Notes: generated by a model not told the origin, from the letters alone. Shown: positions 44,486 to 55,905, counted from the first letter of the stretch. The stretch is DNA of 64,000 nt from Amblyomma americanum (GCF_052857255.1 NC_135504.1:136698929-136762928); one strand, 5' to 3'. A program made the numbers and translations.

Positions 44486-44684
44486 GGTGCGCTTTTTGAA
44501 CCCGCGCGCGCTGTCAAAAACGTAGGGAATTCCGAAAAAAATCTAGGGAAAATATGTCTCTGCCAAACCAGACATGACGTCATTAAAAATCACGTGACCA
44601 TGACGTCACGTGACGTTTTAAACGTGACGTCACATTTTGTTTGACCAATCAGCGTTTCCAGCCCACCTGCCCGCAAACGCTTGT
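44486..44684. repeat. CRE-motif-rich terminal segment of element X
   Basis: The last ~200 bp before the inner TIR contain three TGACGTCA-type palindromes (ATGACGTCAT near 44575, ATGACGTCAC near 44600, GTGACGTCAC near 44625) and CACGTGA boxes. The sequence recurs in copy A (44939-45072 plus 53077-53140). It also carries the uninterrupted Harbinger target GAGACATATTTTCCC (minus strand, 44546-44560). Confidence 0.75.
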
Positions 44685-44704
44685 GAACTGGGTGGGGTGG
44701 AGGT

Positions 44705-44894
44705 AAAGATACGCTTCTTTATCCCGCGCACGCTGTCACAAACGTGGGGAATTCCGAGAAAACTCTAGAGAAAATGTGTCTGTCTCCAACCGGACATGAC
44801 GTCATTAAAAGTCACGTGATCATGACGTTGAGGCGTGACGTCACTTTTTTTGGGCCAATCAGCGTTTCCAGCCTACCGACCCGCATTTGCTTGT
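44705..44894. repeat. Third, diverged copy of the X end
   Basis: Direct repeat of 44495-44684 (CGCGCACGCTGTCA, GGGGAATTCCGAGAAAA, CCAATCAGCGTTTCCAGCC), ending in a variant TIR with AAGCAAATGCGGGTCGG on the minus strand. Fewer CRE motifs are kept. Because copy B is inserted into PLE2-type sequence just left of this block, it may be the terminus of an older X element that now extends back into the P1 right arm. Confidence 0.7.
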
Positions 44895-45109
44895 TCCGAT
44901 ACTCCCAAGTAGACGGCTACTTAGACGTCTAGCTGGACACAAGCGTTTCGGTGCAGGTGGGCTGGAAACGCTGATTGGTCAAACAAAATGTGACGTCACG
45001 TTTAAAACGTCACGTGACGTCATGGCCAAGTGACTTTTAATGACGTCGTGTCCGGTTGGGAAGAGACATATTGGGCCTCTTCGATTATCCACCTCTGGCA
45101 GCCCGCAGG

Positions 45110-46589
45110 CAGCCCGCGGGCTACCAGAGCGCGCCGCCAGGCGCTCGATTTTCTCGGGCTGCTCCGCCCACTTCCGGTGGCTACCCAGAACGCGTTCGAT
45201 TTTCTCTGGCTGGGCGGTTTCGGGCTGCCAGCTGGCAGCCAGACTCGCCAGGACGATTTTGTGCTGGCAGCGTCGTCTGCTAGTTCCACAGCTCTCCGCT
45301 CTGGCGGCTAGCAGACGACAAAATGGAGGGAGGCGCATTCGCGACAGCTTGGGTGGTTAATAGCTAGGGCGCAGAAACGGCGTTCGCGTTCGTATCTGTG
45401 CTGTTTTCCTAACCGTATCTTATTTCGAGTGGAATCTCCGAGCCGTATCCTGTTTACTCGTTTCAACTGACGCTTCCTATTTCGGCATCTCCGCGCGGCG
45501 TCTCGCGCGAAGCGTTGTTTCCTCTCTTGATTACTTGAGAAGATAGGTTGGTTTCCGGTCGTATTTTATTTTACTATGTTCACGTCGGCATCTCTCTAAA
45601 CTGCATGCATGCATGAGTGCTCTTGTACGCTGGCTTGCAGCTGGTAACCTTCTCTTCTTGCGGCGTCTACGATATATCTATTCTTGAATCAGCCGTATTT
45701 ATCTTTGTTGCGTGTCTTGCAGGTTCAGCGGACGCTCCCGATTTGTTTTTCGAACGACGATGGCCGCGCTTCGGATATCATATCGCAAATTTCGGCAGTT
45801 CTGCGTGGCGTCTCAGACGGGCGCGCCGTTATCTCTCTCAAACTCGTTAGCGCGCTTATATCTTTTCGTTTGCGCGGCGGGTACAGCTGTATTGTATATA
45901 TTTGCTTTTTTTCTCTTGCAGGCTCAGCGACCACTAACGACGCCTGTTTCGTTCGCACCTCTGGGTTTCGGCTCGATCGTATCGGCATGCGCGCTCCGAG
46001 CGTCCCGTACACACGCGTGAGACGCGGTTCACGAGATAATTAACGGATGCATCGTATATATGAGACACGGGCGTCTCATATACGATATGCACCCGTTATC
46101 TCGTGAACTCCACGCGGTTGGTTTCCGGTCTTGTTTTATTGCAGCACATGTACGCGCGTGTCGGCGCGCTCCTCTGATGTGCATGCAAGCATATGTGCCG
46201 GCGTGCATGCGTTGTAGCGCTTTTTGCTGCTGGCTTAAGTGGTATCTAATTCTTAGTTTGTGGCGTCTACGATATCGATATCTCTCTTCTGGTATCAACA
46301 TATCTTAAATTTGGTTCGTCTCTTGCAGAGGTTGAGCGATATCGTTCTGTTTCGGACAGCACTTCGGCATCCAGCTCTGCTCGGCACCCGTGCGGCATCA
46401 CTTTGGTGCCGACATGCATGCGTGCGCGTGTAAGCTTACGGGTAGTATCTTATTCTGTTTCCTTGGCGGTTTACGTATGTCTAGCAGGAGTCATTCGTTC
46501 TGCATGCTATCTTTTGCATCTTCTTCGGCCCTTATTTATACGTCACCTCCCTTCCAACGCTTTCACTTCATACGTTCATTTCGGAGGAG
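45110..46589 (+). other. Harbinger 5' region with repeated splice-acceptor-like blocks
   Basis: No conserved protein seen. Three blocks read TCTTGCAG followed by a G-rich TCAGCG/TGAGCG stretch (45716, 45918, 46323), and two GGCGTCTACGATAT blocks lie at 45662 and 46263. A strong hairpin spans 46041-46097 (ATGCATCGTATATATGAGAC pairing with the CGTCTCATATACGATATGCA side). It may hold the promoter and non-coding first exons of the Myb gene. Confidence 0.4.
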
Positions 46590-47152
46590 ATGGCCGCGTC
46601 GCTGGGAATCATCTTGGAAGGTGTGGAGAGAGAAATTTTTGAGGCAGTCGACGACACCGGTGCACCCATTGTCCACGGAAACCAGCGCCTTTATGCGACA
46701 GCAGGTACGTACGTACGTGTACCTTTCTCGCTTTTATGTATATGCAATATTTGATCAGTACTTAATGCGCAACATATATATGCTCTCCTTTGGTTGCAGA
46801 CAACGTGCAGGTTTGGCTGAATGCGCCGGCAGCCCCCGTCCCACATACCATCGAGCCCGAGGAGTTGTGGCCTCGGGCCAAAGTTCTTTTCCTGATTCAA
46901 GAATATAAAAATGTCAAATCAGACCCTTCTAAACGCCTAAAAACTAAAAGACAACTCTGGAAAAATTTGGCAGATTTAGTGAATTCCAAATTCGGTTGCC
47001 ATTTGACCCATTCGCAAATTGAGAACAAGTGGAGAAATCTAGAGAGAAAATATAAAACGGTGCGACAGCATAATAGCCAGTCAGGGGCGGACCGGAGAAC
47101 ATGCGAGTTTGAAGAGTTTGAAGATTTGCATGACACTGAAACATCTAGGTAG
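46590..47152 (+). CDS. Harbinger Myb/SANT-like DNA-binding protein
   Basis: Exon 1 46590-46704 starts at ATG in GGAGGAGATGG and ends GCAG/GTACGT. Exon 2 46800-47152 follows the acceptor TTTGGTTGCAG. The intron is 95 bp, phase 1. The 155-residue reading has a trihelix Myb/SANT-like domain at about 58-145 with the spaced tryptophans of LWPRAKVLFLIQEYK, RQLWKNLADLV and ENKWRNLERKY. In Harbinger elements this partner binds the ends and brings the transposase into the nucleus. A stop follows at 47150 (TAG), but the usual protein is longer, so exon 2 may instead be spliced to the Pro/Ser-rich coiled-coil frame at 48518-49030. Confidence 0.8.
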
Positions 47153-48517
47153 CAAAATTTATGGCTGCTACACACAGTTGGTTAAATATATACAAGCACA
47201 GGCTCTTCGCATTGTCCGACTATTCACTCAATAATTATAAAGCAATCAAGAAATCATCACGGCTGATATCAAAGCTCTGATGTACACCTTCCACGTGTGC
47301 GTAGTGTTGAGCATGCACATGACTTCTTGGTGTGTGTGTTTAATTACTGACTCGATCTGTTAAGTTCAGAGCAAAGGTGCGTGTTTTGCAGAGTTTAACA
47401 AGTCTTTGATAGGCGACTGACAGCGATATTTCTTCTTGTAAGGTTTATTAGTATTCCGAGCTACTGCGCCGTTTCTGGACACATTTCATGCAGTCCTTGT
47501 TCCTTACCTTTGTCTCTTGATATATGACTTGTATCGTTGTCTAAAGGGAAGCAATTGTTGGCACTCTTTGTCATGAGTGTTGCAGTCATGGGCCTTTCTA
47601 CTCCTACATGCCATTTGAAGACACAATTAAAAACTTATATATCTGTGTGTTTCCTAGTAATAAAATAACTGGACTGCCACAAATATATGGCACATTCTCA
47701 GCCACATTCCTAGCAGTTACATCCACCAGTTAGGTATGAAAAAAATTCACTACAAATTAAGGAAGGGCTTTCAGAGAAACAAGGGTGTGTGTAGGGAAGC
47801 CACTGAACCTCGCACAGAATGATATGGCAGGCAATAAACAGCTGGTTTAAGGGCACATGGAAGGTCACATGCATTGAAAAATTTTACTTTGTCTACAAAT
47901 GAGTGGTTTTTCTTGATTAATGTGGCCAACATGTGAAATAGTGGCCCAATACATTACGAACATTATGGCACCACATATATAAGGCTTCATGTTTTGAGCG
48001 ATATTGTGCCATCCCTGACGGCAATCGAGAATTACTGGGAATAAAATGCTCTAATTTTTTGAAAATGGACCTTGATACGTTTGAAATGACATTGAGCTGT
48101 TGAAATTACTTTGCACTTCTTAAAAATTCTGTGCTCTAGCTTATTTGTAAATGTAACTGTGGTGTGCGCATTACAAAGTTCCTCCTATATTTTTTTTAAT
48201 GGCTCTTTAGAGCACAACAATAAATTTGACAGATTAATTTCATAGGGTAGACCTTTTTGAACAAAATGACAAAACAATCAGCACTGCTAAATAATTTATT
48301 TGGCTAAACTGAAATTGAAAAGCCTTTGATATAATTTTAATTCCTGTTTCGTAAATGGTGTGAAAGAGGCTCCAAACCAAAGTTTCTCAGCTGACTTTTG
48401 CTGCCAGCAGAATTATGTACGAAATTAAATGACTACAAAATGAATGACAGTGCCCTTTGTGTAGGGATAACACATATGCACTACAAAGTCTCTGTTCTTT
48501 AGTGCAAGGAGTGCATA
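47153..48517 (+). other. AT-rich intron or spacer in Harbinger
   Basis: No open frame of note. It lies between the Myb exons and the Pro/Ser-rich frame and is most simply an intron, but splice usage cannot be proven from sequence alone. Confidence 0.5.
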
Positions 48518-49030
48518 ATGATGTCGCAGTGTTTTGCCACCAGCAGCCAGGCTGAACCTGCAGCCAGCCCCCAGCCTGGCCCCAGCAGGGTAACTGCCAC
48601 AGCGAGCCCAATTCCCGGCAGCTCGCAACCAAGCACGAGCAGGGGCAGCACTACTGCTGGCGACTCGCAGCCCCCAAGCCCATCCGCGCAGCCTAGCCCC
48701 CTGCAACAGCAACCAGGCCCAGCCAGGAAGAGGCCCAGGACAGACACCTCTCGTGCAGTGCTCGAGAGTGCCGTCGCCCATCTTGAGGTGGCCGAAGCTA
48801 ACAGACAGCAGCGGCACAGGGAGCGCATGGCTCTTGAAGGGAGGAAGGTTGCTGCTGAAGAGAGGAGGACTGCAGCTCTTGAGCGGGTGGCTGCAGCACT
48901 TGAACGGCGCGAGCTTGTCTCACTCTGTTCTCCGATACATGCCCCAGCTCATTCCCCAACTCATTCCCCAATTCATTCCCCAATCCGTTCTCCAGTCCGC
49001 TCTCCAAGCCCTCCTTACTATAATGCTTAG
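48518..49030 (+). CDS. Probable last exon of the Harbinger Myb-like gene (Pro/Ser-rich, coiled coil)
   Basis: 170 codons open. A low-complexity Pro/Ser/Gln-rich first half (PSRVTATASPIPGSSQPSTS) is followed by a basic RKRPR and a charged helical stretch with AVAHLEVAEANRQQRHRERM and AALERVAAALERRE, likely a coiled coil. The end has tandem HSP-T/I-HSP-type repeats (SPIHAPAHSPTHSPIHSP) before the stop. An acceptor at CCACCAGCAG (near 48544) would join it in phase with exon 2 ending ACATCTAG. Alternatively it is an independent small protein. A Myb N-terminus with a helical C-terminus is the usual layout of these partners. Confidence 0.55.
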   Translation: MMSQCFATSSQAEPAASPQPGPSRVTATASPIPGSSQPSTSRGSTTAGDSQPPSPSAQPSPLQQQPGPARKRPRTDTSRAVLESAVAHLEVAEANRQQRHRERMALEGRKVAAEERRTAALERVAAALERRELVSLCSPIHAPAHSPTHSPIHSPIRSPVRSPSPPYYNA

Positions 49031-49679
49031 TTTTAATGTTTCGTTTTTTGTCTAGTCAGCGCTTTTTATATTTAATTTTCATGGATAATTGCTGTTATAT
49101 GTTTGTGTTCAGTTCCGTATATTTCCGCTAAGTTGCTGTGCACTACCTCGATGGAAAGAAACGCGAACCCAGCGCAAACACGCTCCGCTGTTTCAATTTC
49201 TTTTCACCGCGGTTTTACTTCGGTGATAGCAAAAACACATTAGACTCGTTCATGATACATTCTAGGACAACTCTAACGTCTTTTTCGTACCACCCAGGTA
49301 AAAGCGCGATGAAAAGAAATTCCAACAGTGGGGCGTGTTGGCGCCGGGTTGTTCGCCTTTCTTTTCATTGAGGTAGTATGTGTGTGTGCGTGTGTACACT
49401 TAGACACACGTATATTCATCTCGTTCGTGGTTGCACTTCATATTGTGTACATACTTTAATAAATTTTACGACCCTCTAATAAGATCTGCATGCGTGTTTC
49501 ATGCAATGACATTCTGATCACTTGTTTCTGTGTGTACTGATAATAAATTGGATGGCAACAAAATTTCCAGAGCATACTTGTCTAAATTTCTCTAGCACAC
49601 ACCATCCTTCCAGCAGTTTAGCTCTCATTATTGTTGTCATTTACTGTTCAGAGGACACAATGCACATTTGAACATGTTG

Positions 49680-49880
49680 TCGGCCATCTTACGGTGCCCG
49701 AAGCTAACACACAAAGCAGTGGATGGCCATTGAAGAAAGATTGCTGCTCACTAGGGGAGTGCAGCACTTAATGGGGTGGTTGGAGCAATTGAGCGATGAA
49801 CCTCTTCCTCCCATCATTCTCCAAGCCTCCTAACTAATGCATAGTTTTTCTTTTATTCCGTCTAGTAAGCAGTAGACATT
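49680..49880 (+). pseudogene. Degenerate tandem copy of the Myb-gene last exon
   Basis: GCCCGAAGCTAAC near 49697 matches GGCCGAAGCTAAC of the exon at 48790. It continues through GAAAGATTGCTGCT, GCAGCACTT, ATTCTCCAAGCC and the TAATGC then TCTAGT 3' context. Frame and repeats are lost. Further blocks downstream also repeat (49440 against 50020, 49590 against 50140). Confidence 0.65.
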
Positions 49881-51436
49881 TTTTATAACTTTCATTAATT
49901 GCTTTTGTATGCATGCTTCAACCTGTATGGTTCCATATATTTCCATAATTGGCTGCAAGTGCACGTGTATACGCACACTTGTAAATTAGTCTTTTATCCT
50001 CAATTATATTGAATTTCAATATGTGTGTACTTTAAATAATCCTAATGCTTCATCTTCTGCAACCATATGTAATAAGATCTCGGTGTTTAGTTGAATATAC
50101 ATTCTGATTACTTCTAGAGCATAACTGTCTAAACTTTCTCTGTCGCACACCGGTCTCATATTCCAGCAGTTTAGCTTACACACTGCCTCTTGTCATTTAC
50201 TGTCCAGGGGGAAGAATGCAAGCATATATGGAGACAAAACTGAAAGGCTACTCTGCATGATTTACGCACGAAAATTTATTTCACAAGCATCACACATGAA
50301 CATCATTTTGTGTACCAATATCTCTTGCTACATTAAGCAGGTGGCAGGCAGTAGCATACTCCAAGAACTGAAGAGAACAGAAGAAATTAACCTACACTAA
50401 AATGTGTCATCCTGCAGGACCACACAGCTAGATTTGCCTATAGTGAGAACACAGAGCTTCAAACATAGGTCCACCAACAACAAAGCGTTGCAATACACAC
50501 AACATATATCAGAAACTTATACAGCTCACATTCATTTACCATGGGCTCATGATATACTCTCTCATTAAGGGCAGGCCACAGGTGTTAGTGGAGTCTGGTT
50601 AATAAATAAGCAGTTTTTTTTTCAAATTAAGTACTATTTATGCGATTTATTGCATGAAAAATCATGAGATTCAGCTAAAAAATTTTGTTAGTGCACGGTT
50701 CAGGAACATGAACGACGGAAAAGGCTGACAATTCAACAACAAAAATTTCTGAGCAGGAGCTAGCAAATCCCACTTCAGCCAGAAGTTCGCAGTACGGACC
50801 AGAAGATGAGCCCAGCACAAAATCAGCTGATGCCCTATTAGGACCATATATACACTAAAAAAAAACTGTTCGTTCTGGGAAAAATAAAACTACAGAAAAA
50901 GCAATTCCGATTAGCAAATCAACATCTGGGATATTACTGTGATGAGGTAAAACCATATCTTTTGATATAAAGTAAGAAAGAACGGTCACAGCCATTTAAT
51001 TTAAGCGCAGTTGCAATTAACAATACGCCATTCTTCACCACATCATCTATCTGCAGTGTATATTAAAAATATTTCAATGTAAAAAAAAACAGAAATGGCA
51101 TGCAAATACAAAAGTACAGAAATGAAAAGGACAAAAATTTAATACTCTTGGCAAAAAAATCTAGGAAGACCACTCCATTACATTTAAAGAAAAGATTGAA
51201 AGGCTGCAAGTCAATCATCACAGTGCCAATTGCGTTGCTTCATTTATAGTCCCAACAGGCAACATATATATACATAACGCTAACATATATTTTTGCTGAA
51301 AGCAAATAATTCAATTTCTATGCTTTCAGCCTTAATTTTATCTTTAAATGTAAAAGAGTGATGGAAGCTGACAATGCATGCATTATTATATAAACTCAAG
51401 CAATGAAAAAACAAATGAGGCATATATACTTCACGA
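49881..51436. other. Harbinger internal non-coding sequence
   Basis: AT-rich, no frame of note, between the converging Myb and transposase genes. It includes diverged tandem duplicates of Myb-gene 3' flank (49981-50220). The transposase gene's 3' untranslated region should lie at its right end. Confidence 0.5.
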
Positions 51437-52898
51437 TTACAGTCTCTGAGCCACGCTGTCGCGCAAAGTTCCTGCCGAGACAGCACACTCTTCGTCGTCG
51501 TCGGCAGGCTCGGTTGGCGACACGTTGGTTCCGCTGTCCACCTCTTCCAGCATTTCCATCGCGTCGCCGCGCCTTCTTGCCTTGTTGTGCAGCACGCAAG
51601 CTGCCAGCACAATGTGCACCGCCTGGCTTATCCTTGCGACGTCGACGTAAAGGAGCCGCTGAAACCGCGCCTTCAGCAGGCCGAAGCTGCCCTCCACAAC
51701 AACGCGCTGCCGACTGTGCGCATTGTTAAATGCCGTCATCCAAGGCTGCCAGTTGGTCGTGGACTGGCGGTACGGCGGCAGCAGCCACGGCAGCAACGGA
51801 TAAGCAGCGTCGCCCAAAAGGTATCCTCCTGCGCGAATTAATTCACATATATTATATGTACGTAAGAAATAAAAATTAACGAGAACCTCCGGCGTATATG
51901 ACCGACCGTAGCATATGTAGATATCTGCAAACTCGTAATTCCGAGCATCAATATATCTATAGATGTTGCTCACAGTTCAGCTTGGTTAAATTAATTAAGC
52001 AAGCGGGAACGATCGAGACGATTGATCGATCTCTTGCATATATGCGCGCGCCGCTTTCAGTTTTCTGAACTCTATTCCGCGCATAATGCATGTATTAAAC
52101 GCATTAGTGATGTAACAATAAGAAGTTCTTTAACTCACCTTCGCATTTAGACTCTCCGTCTTTAAAAAGGAAGCTCTCGCGGAGAACCCTGGAGTCGTGC
52201 GCGCTGCCGGGGAAGCCGACGAAGACGTCAATGGAGACCATGTCAGCATTGCAGACCCCCTGGAGTATGATCGAATGAAACTTTTTTCTATTATAATAGC
52301 TTTCCTCCGACTCCGAGGGTCGAGCAATGCGGACATGGCATCCGTCGATGGCCCCGATGACGTCCGGCAGCACTCGTCCGCGACGGCCGATCTGGCAGAA
52401 AGCTGCCTTGCTGCGCTGTCGCTCGTCGGGGTCCGGCCAGCATATCTCCCTCTTGCTTATCGAAAACAAGAAATCCAAGATGCGGCTTATTGCCGCGTGT
52501 ACCGTCGACTCACTGACATCAAATTTGTCGGCGATCTGGTACATCGTTGTTTGAGTTCCGATGTAGGTCAGGGCGATTAGCATTGTCTTGTGAGCAGACA
52601 CCTGGCGCCGTCCTCGACATCCTTCCGGGTAGAAGGCCGATGCCTCAAATTCGCCAGTGATATCTGCGCACAAGCTTCGCGAAATACGAAAGAGCTTCAG
52701 GAATTCAAATTCTAAATATGTGGGAACGACTCGCTCCACATAGAGTGAGACCCTGTGGCGGTCCTGCCTCTCTACATGAGCCGCCAAGACAAGCACGACG
52801 CACTCGTCACCGTCGTCATCTTCGCTGCAGTCAACGGTCTCACTCCGGTCAACAGAATCGGTGAGCGCAGCAAGTGCAGCTACCTCTTCGCTCGACAT
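51437..52898 (-). CDS. PIF-Harbinger DDE transposase (HARBI1-like)
   Basis: Two exons: 52898-52139 and 51828-51437, intron 51829-52138 with donor GAAG/GTGAGTT and acceptor TTCGCGCAG, phase 1. The 383-residue product has an acidic N-terminus, a helix-turn-helix at about 113-140 (YQIADKFDVSESTVHAAISR) and a DDE_Tnp_4-type core: D185 in VIGAIDGCHV, D235 in GSAHDSRVL, LLGDAAYPLLPW (D260), E299 in RVVVEGSFGLLKARFQRLL, then CVLHN. All catalytic acids are present and no stop or frameshift is visible. Length fits the family. It would cut and paste the element with the Myb-like partner. Confidence 0.93.
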
Positions 52899-53079
52899 GA
52901 TGAAAGTGATCAGCAGACGACGCAGCAGACGACGCCGACGCGCGATCCGGCTGCTCTAAACTTTCCTTACGGTTTCCGGTGGCTGCCAGCTCACGTGACC
53001 ATGACGCGTTTTCCTGTCAGGGGCTAACTTGCTGGCAGCCAGCGGGCTGCCCGAGAGTAGAAAATCGAAGAGGCCCATT

Positions 53080-53930
53080 TTCCCTAGGTTTTTCTCGGAA
53101 TTCCCCCCGTTTTTGACAGCGCGCGCGGGTTCAAAAAGCGCACCTGATGCGCCGCGCTTTCACACACTGCATGCGCGTTTCTATATTTTTATTATATATG
53201 ATATCCTTGAACTGCTGGTGTATTATTTTAGTGCGCTCGAACGGCGCGCTTCGTTGTGCATTTATTATAATCGCCACTGTCTGGCGGACCCGATACAGCT
53301 TTTGCAGACCGGAGAGGTTAAACACGTACTATCCATGCAAAGCCACGCAAATGCGCCTACAGGTGACCACGCCCGTCTATCAGCGCTCCGTCGAGTGCCT
53401 GCATTTACAATCGAGTGCTGTAGGACTATGAACCTGACCTAGAGCATACATATTATAATTTTTCCTTGTATTCTACATTCTCTACATGCAGGAGACTACA
53501 CTCATAGCTTTCGTTAGTGCAGAAATTTCGTACAACCGTGTCAAAATTTGGCGGTCCGGTTTTGTTCTACACGACGTTTTGGAGGAGAAAAGCATTGGGT
53601 TTTTGAAGGACGACAGTCTATATAAACTCCTATTCACTGTGTCGTCGTACCTATCGTAATTAATGACGACATATAAAGGCTTTTGATACAACTCTCGTGA
53701 TTTAAAACAAAACTGTTTGTTTCACTAACCCGCGAAAAAATATTGCGCGCAATCATTCGCCACAGCCCGTTGCTGCGTAATTTTTGTTTTGTGCGGATTT
53801 TCTTTTATAATATGACAGCTGCACGCGATAGCTTATATATATAGTTGCGCAGCCGACCACTGCAGGTACCAGTAAACACGTACCCCGTTTAGAATGAATT
53901 TAAAAACGCGGTCGGGAGTTGGAATTATTT
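53080..53930. other. Inner segment of element X copy A
   Basis: Inverted match to 43600-44540 (TCAAAAAGCGCACCTGATGC, CAGTTTTTGTATAA-type AT blocks, CTATATAAACTCCTATTCACT). It holds small frames shared with the other arm but no recognised protein. Confidence 0.5.
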
Positions 53931-55905
53931 GTCCGGGACGCTGCGGTCAAAGTTCGCAGTTTTGAAAATTGAAACACGGAAATTTTTGCGCATAGCTAGT
54001 CACTCTTGCATAAGTAAATATCTTATTCCTACCCATCATCCCTTTGTCAGAACACATATATTAATGAGAAAAACGACCCATTTGATGCAATTAAGTTCAC
54101 AGTCCTACAGGGTGGGTTCCACAACAAAGAGAGCAACGGGAGTCGTACTTTATTTACAAATTTGTAACAATTGCTCACGGCATTAATGAAAGTCCGGGTT
54201 TATTGACCTCCCTCGCCCCTTTCAGAGCCAGTGCTGACCTTAGGAGTGCCGGCGCGTCAAACCTCGGTCGTTTGCCGCCAGCGGCATCTTTTTCAAGCTT
54301 CGCTGCCCGTCCGCTTACACAAAGCTCATAATTCATCCCCCACCCCTGTCTTCCCAGTTCGACGTACCTCCTTGTCGAGCGGGGTGCAATTGAAGAACCA
54401 AGAACCCTTGATTAAATGCTCCTGCCATTCACCTTTACCCCCCCACAGGACACTTTCGCGAACTCGTATGTTTTGCCGCCTTTTTCTTTTTCTTTTGTGT
54501 GTGTGTTTCATGCACAGTGCACGTGTGTGTAGTTAAGCTAACTGCGCCGCTGATTCCGCCTTCACTATTCGTACCGAAGACGCTCCTGGAACGTCTCCTG
54601 CCCTGTCTGAATTTATTGTTTATTTGTTTGCTCGTTTTGGCCGGCGGCACGGGCAGTACATGCATCTATGATTCTTATCTGCTCCGGGACTCCGCCAAAG
54701 TCTGTCATTGTTGCTTTGAGGGCCCGGATGCCCTCCCTCCCCTCGTTATTCCTTTTTTCCCCCGGGCTGGCCTCCCGCGCAAGCTCGCTGGGCGGCAGGG
54801 GACAAAGCGTTTTTCTTTTTCTCTTTATTTCTTTCTCCTTTTTCTAGTATTTTTCTTTTGTGCCCATCAAGGGTTCTTGGTTCTTCAATTGCACCCCGCT
54901 CGGCAAGGTGGTGCGTCGAACTGGCAAGACAGGGGTGCGGGATGAATTCAGAGCTTTGTGTAAGCGGGCAGCGAAGTTTGAAAAAGATGCCGCTGGCGAC
55001 AAACGACCGAGGTTTGTCGCGCCGGAATTCCTAAGGTCAGCATTGGCTCTGCAAGGGGCGATGGAGGTCAATACACCCGGACTTTCATTAATGCCGTGAG
55101 GAATTGTTAAGTTTGTAAATAAAGTACGACTCGCGTTGCTCGAGATCTCTTTGTTGTGGAACCCACCCTGTAGGACTGTTAACTTAATTGCATCAAATGG
55201 GTCGTTTTTCTCATTAATATATGTGTTTTAACAAGGGGAGGTAGGGATAAAATATGCGCGCGGTGGTTATTAAAGCGAATTCGTATAAAGTTAACGGCCT
55301 GCCCAATGTACTGCGTACTGCACACACTGCATCCTAGGAGGTATATTACGTTGCAGAAATCCCAATCAGAGTTGGCATTAATTTTCCATTTGAATCCTGA
55401 AGCTGTGCTTATTTCACAGCTTGATGTTTGTAATGTGTTTGCAGACCTGGAATCTACTTTTTCCACAAGGTCGACACCCCAAAACCGGCTCTTTATGTGA
55501 CTGAGTGTATTAGAATGTTTCGAATGTTTTTCGGTCGTCTGTAGACTGCATGAGGGAGAGCAGGGAAAATTTTGGCGAGGCGCTAGCTCGCTTTGTTTGA
55601 GAATGTTGAAATGTTTTTTTTGAAGATTTTGTTTACGTACGTTAGGCGGCTGGGTTACTGGTGAAGGGAAGTACGAGATTTGCCTGATGGTCTGTTTGCT
55701 CGCTGTATCGACGTCACTCCAGTATTTGCTCTCGGTTGGGTTTAGATGTCCTTTGAATGGCATCGTCGGCAATGGCGACGGGTATCGCTGCTTAATGAGG
55801 ACTTCTTGCATGCGTTTGGAATTTTTTACGAAGTCTTCATCTTGGGAACATATTCCTTTAGATCGATGTGCCTGAGAGTATGGGATGCTTGTTTTAGAGT
55901 GACGA
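53931..55905 (-). pseudogene. Penelope-like element PLE2 in element X copy A
   Basis: 55179-55811 (minus, 210 codons) is open through the PLE linker (QEVLIKQRYPSPLPTMPF), the Cys-rich region now read as FWGVDLVEKVDSRSANT, and the nuclease start DFCNVIYLLGCSVCSTQYIGQ with RIRFNNHRAHIL. RT is truncated at about 55900. The tail-to-tail palindrome follows (54030-55240). Reads inverted to 41780-43700 of copy B. Confidence 0.8.

Larger units (their letters stand above)
38325..44684 (+). mobile_element. Element X, copy B: TIR-bounded DNA element of unknown superfamily
   Basis: Ends are near-perfect 42-bp inverted repeats: the left begins AGAAGCGTTTGGGTGCAGG (38325), the right is the complement of ACAAGCGTTTGCGGGCAGG (ending 44684), both continuing GGGCTGGAAACGCTGATTGG. 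It is flanked by the direct 8-bp repeat GAACTGGG at 38317-38324 and 44685-44692. Contents in order: spliced zinc-knuckle gene, U2 relic, part of U1, unknown GC-rich segment, PLE2 with its palindromic tail, unknown inner segment, CRE-motif-rich end. It inserted into a PLE2-type sequence. An 8-bp duplication occurs in hAT, P and some rarer superfamilies. I saw no DDE transposase and cannot place it. Confidence 0.8.
45073..53076. mobile_element. PIF-Harbinger DNA transposon, full length
   Basis: Terminal inverted repeats start GGGCCTCTTCGATT at 45073 and end with its complement at 53076, continuing imperfectly to a GGCAGCCCG block. ATT flanks both sides (45070-45072, 53077-53079), the 3-bp duplication expected for this superfamily. 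The empty target exists at 44546-44560. Inside are a two-exon DDE transposase on the minus strand and a Myb/SANT-like gene on the plus strand, the standard two-protein set. At 8.0 kb it is long for the family because of large introns and non-coding parts. Both genes look open, so this may be an autonomous copy. Confidence 0.93.

Noticed and set aside
45725..46012. 95-codon minus frame and overlapping plus frames upstream of the Myb gene
   Set aside because: No similarity to Harbinger proteins, no support from repeats or codon pattern; probably non-coding.
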